DNA from: Pseudoneurospora amorphoporcata
Lineage: Eukaryota > Ascomycota > Sordariomycetes > Sordariales > Sordariaceae
DNA length: 45,834 bases
NCBI GenBank assembly: GCA_033297205.1
Contig: MU859301.1
Coordinates: 1 to 45,834, forward strand
Direction: 5' to 3'
Part shown: positions 45,469 to 45,834 of the stretch, one piece after another
How positions within the stretch are numbered: position 1 is the stretch's first letter
Layout of the letters: each line of letters opens with the position of its first letter
Made by a program: the position numbers and the translations under genes
Notes under the pieces: generated by a model
What the model was told of the DNA's origin: nothing
What the model saw: only the letters and a program-made list of their open reading frames with translations
Databases searched by the model: none

Positions 45469-45660
45469 TGTTATAGTACGGTCACGTGCAAGGTTATGTG
45501 CGCGCACGGCCTAGCTTCTAGGGCTCTCGCCCTATATAGCTAGTCCTCCGCACACATCCTTTCTCTTCCTCTCCTTTATACAATAATGTATATCCTGCCC
45601 TACTCCCAATAGTGCCTTGTTACGAACTTAAGCGACACTAGGGTCGCCCAAGATCCGACC
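45469..45660 (+). mobile_element. LTR-like sequence, putative
   Basis: Begins TGTTATAG, then GGTCACGTGC, an AGGGC...GCCCT inverted repeat, TATATAG at 45533, a CT-rich stretch, and a run of AT-rich sequence. This order (TG start, E-box-like site, TATA box, CT-rich start region) is typical of fungal LTR retrotransposon ends. The 3' border and target duplication could not be fixed. Confidence 0.35.
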
Positions 45661-45663
45661 ACT

Positions 45664-45834
45664 CACTGGTGATAACCAGTGTAACACCCGGGAGGTGAAG
45701 CACGGGCCAGAAGGGCGTATGCAGGCTCACTGACGCACGGGCTCACAGTGAGCCAACACCAGAGTGAGCCATCACACATTCTATAGGGGTTCACGACCGC
45801 GTGAACATCCGAGGACAGATATCTCGCAGTAGGG
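45664..45834 (+). repeat. Palindrome-rich end of window, possible second LTR start
   Basis: CACTGGTGATAACCAGTG (45664-45681) is a perfect 7-base inverted repeat around GATA. TGTAACACCCGGG begins at 45680, a start resembling Gypsy-type LTRs in fungi, and GGCTCACAGTGAGCC (45740-45754) is a second palindrome, with further GGCTCAC and GTGAGCC copies at 45724 and 45764. The sequence runs off the window, so no element can be closed. Confidence 0.35.

Overview
This window comes from a filamentous ascomycete, most likely a Sordariomycete of the Neurospora/Sordaria/Podospora type. The evidence is short introns of about 60-100 nt with GTRNGT donors and CTAAC/CTGAC branch points, several genes whose best matches in recognisable motifs are fungal (JEN-type carboxylate permease, ACS-family MFS permease, YVC1/TRPY vacuolar channel, Zn(II)2Cys6 regulator), ACA/ACC/CAA microsatellites in leaders and coding sequence, and long intergenic spaces. 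There are no operons, rRNA genes or CRISPR arrays. All gene models were built by hand from reading frames, splice signals and phase agreement.

Layout: 702-3017 (+) six-exon MFS permease of the allantoate/nicotinate (ACS) type; 4185-5063 (+) ribose-5-phosphate isomerase; 5796-9393 (-) an ankyrin plus subtilisin-like intracellular protein with about eight exons and a one-base frameshift in an A7 run; about 10250-11038 (+) the frameshifted remains of an ankyrin/SPRY gene; about 11.0-16.2 kb has no convincing gene; 16259-19600 (+) Zn2Cys6 transcription factor; 22600-24870 (+) JEN-type lactate/pyruvate permease; 26283-28378 (-) YVC1-like vacuolar cation channel; 29314-31765 (-) a 790-residue disordered protein of unknown function; 32317-34099 (+) METTL16-type RNA N6-adenosine methyltransferase, divergent from it; 36307-37065 (+) Thr-rich membrane protein; 37467-39155 (-) XAP5/FAM50 nuclear protein. 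From about 40.5 kb to the right edge no intact gene is seen: there are relics (ankyrin-like, SNF2-like) and a repeat-rich end with nested inverted repeats, a tRNA-like Pol III unit and one or two LTR-like starts.

Function: the core genes cover carbon uptake and central metabolism (carboxylate permease, RpiA, a possible metabolic regulator), vacuolar Ca2+ release, and RNA processing (METTL16, XAP5). The regulator and the carboxylate permease are neighbours, and four SYGGRG-type sites (the consensus for the CreA/CRE-1 carbon catabolite repressor) lie between them. The accessory part is the 5.8-11 kb ankyrin-protease/SPRY island, whose domains resemble those of fungal NLR-like and incompatibility loci, and the transposon-rich right end. 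The items most worth following are the ankyrin-subtilase (frameshift, Asp in the oxyanion-hole position, optional in-frame intron) and the structured tRNA-like repeat at 44.5-45.4 kb.
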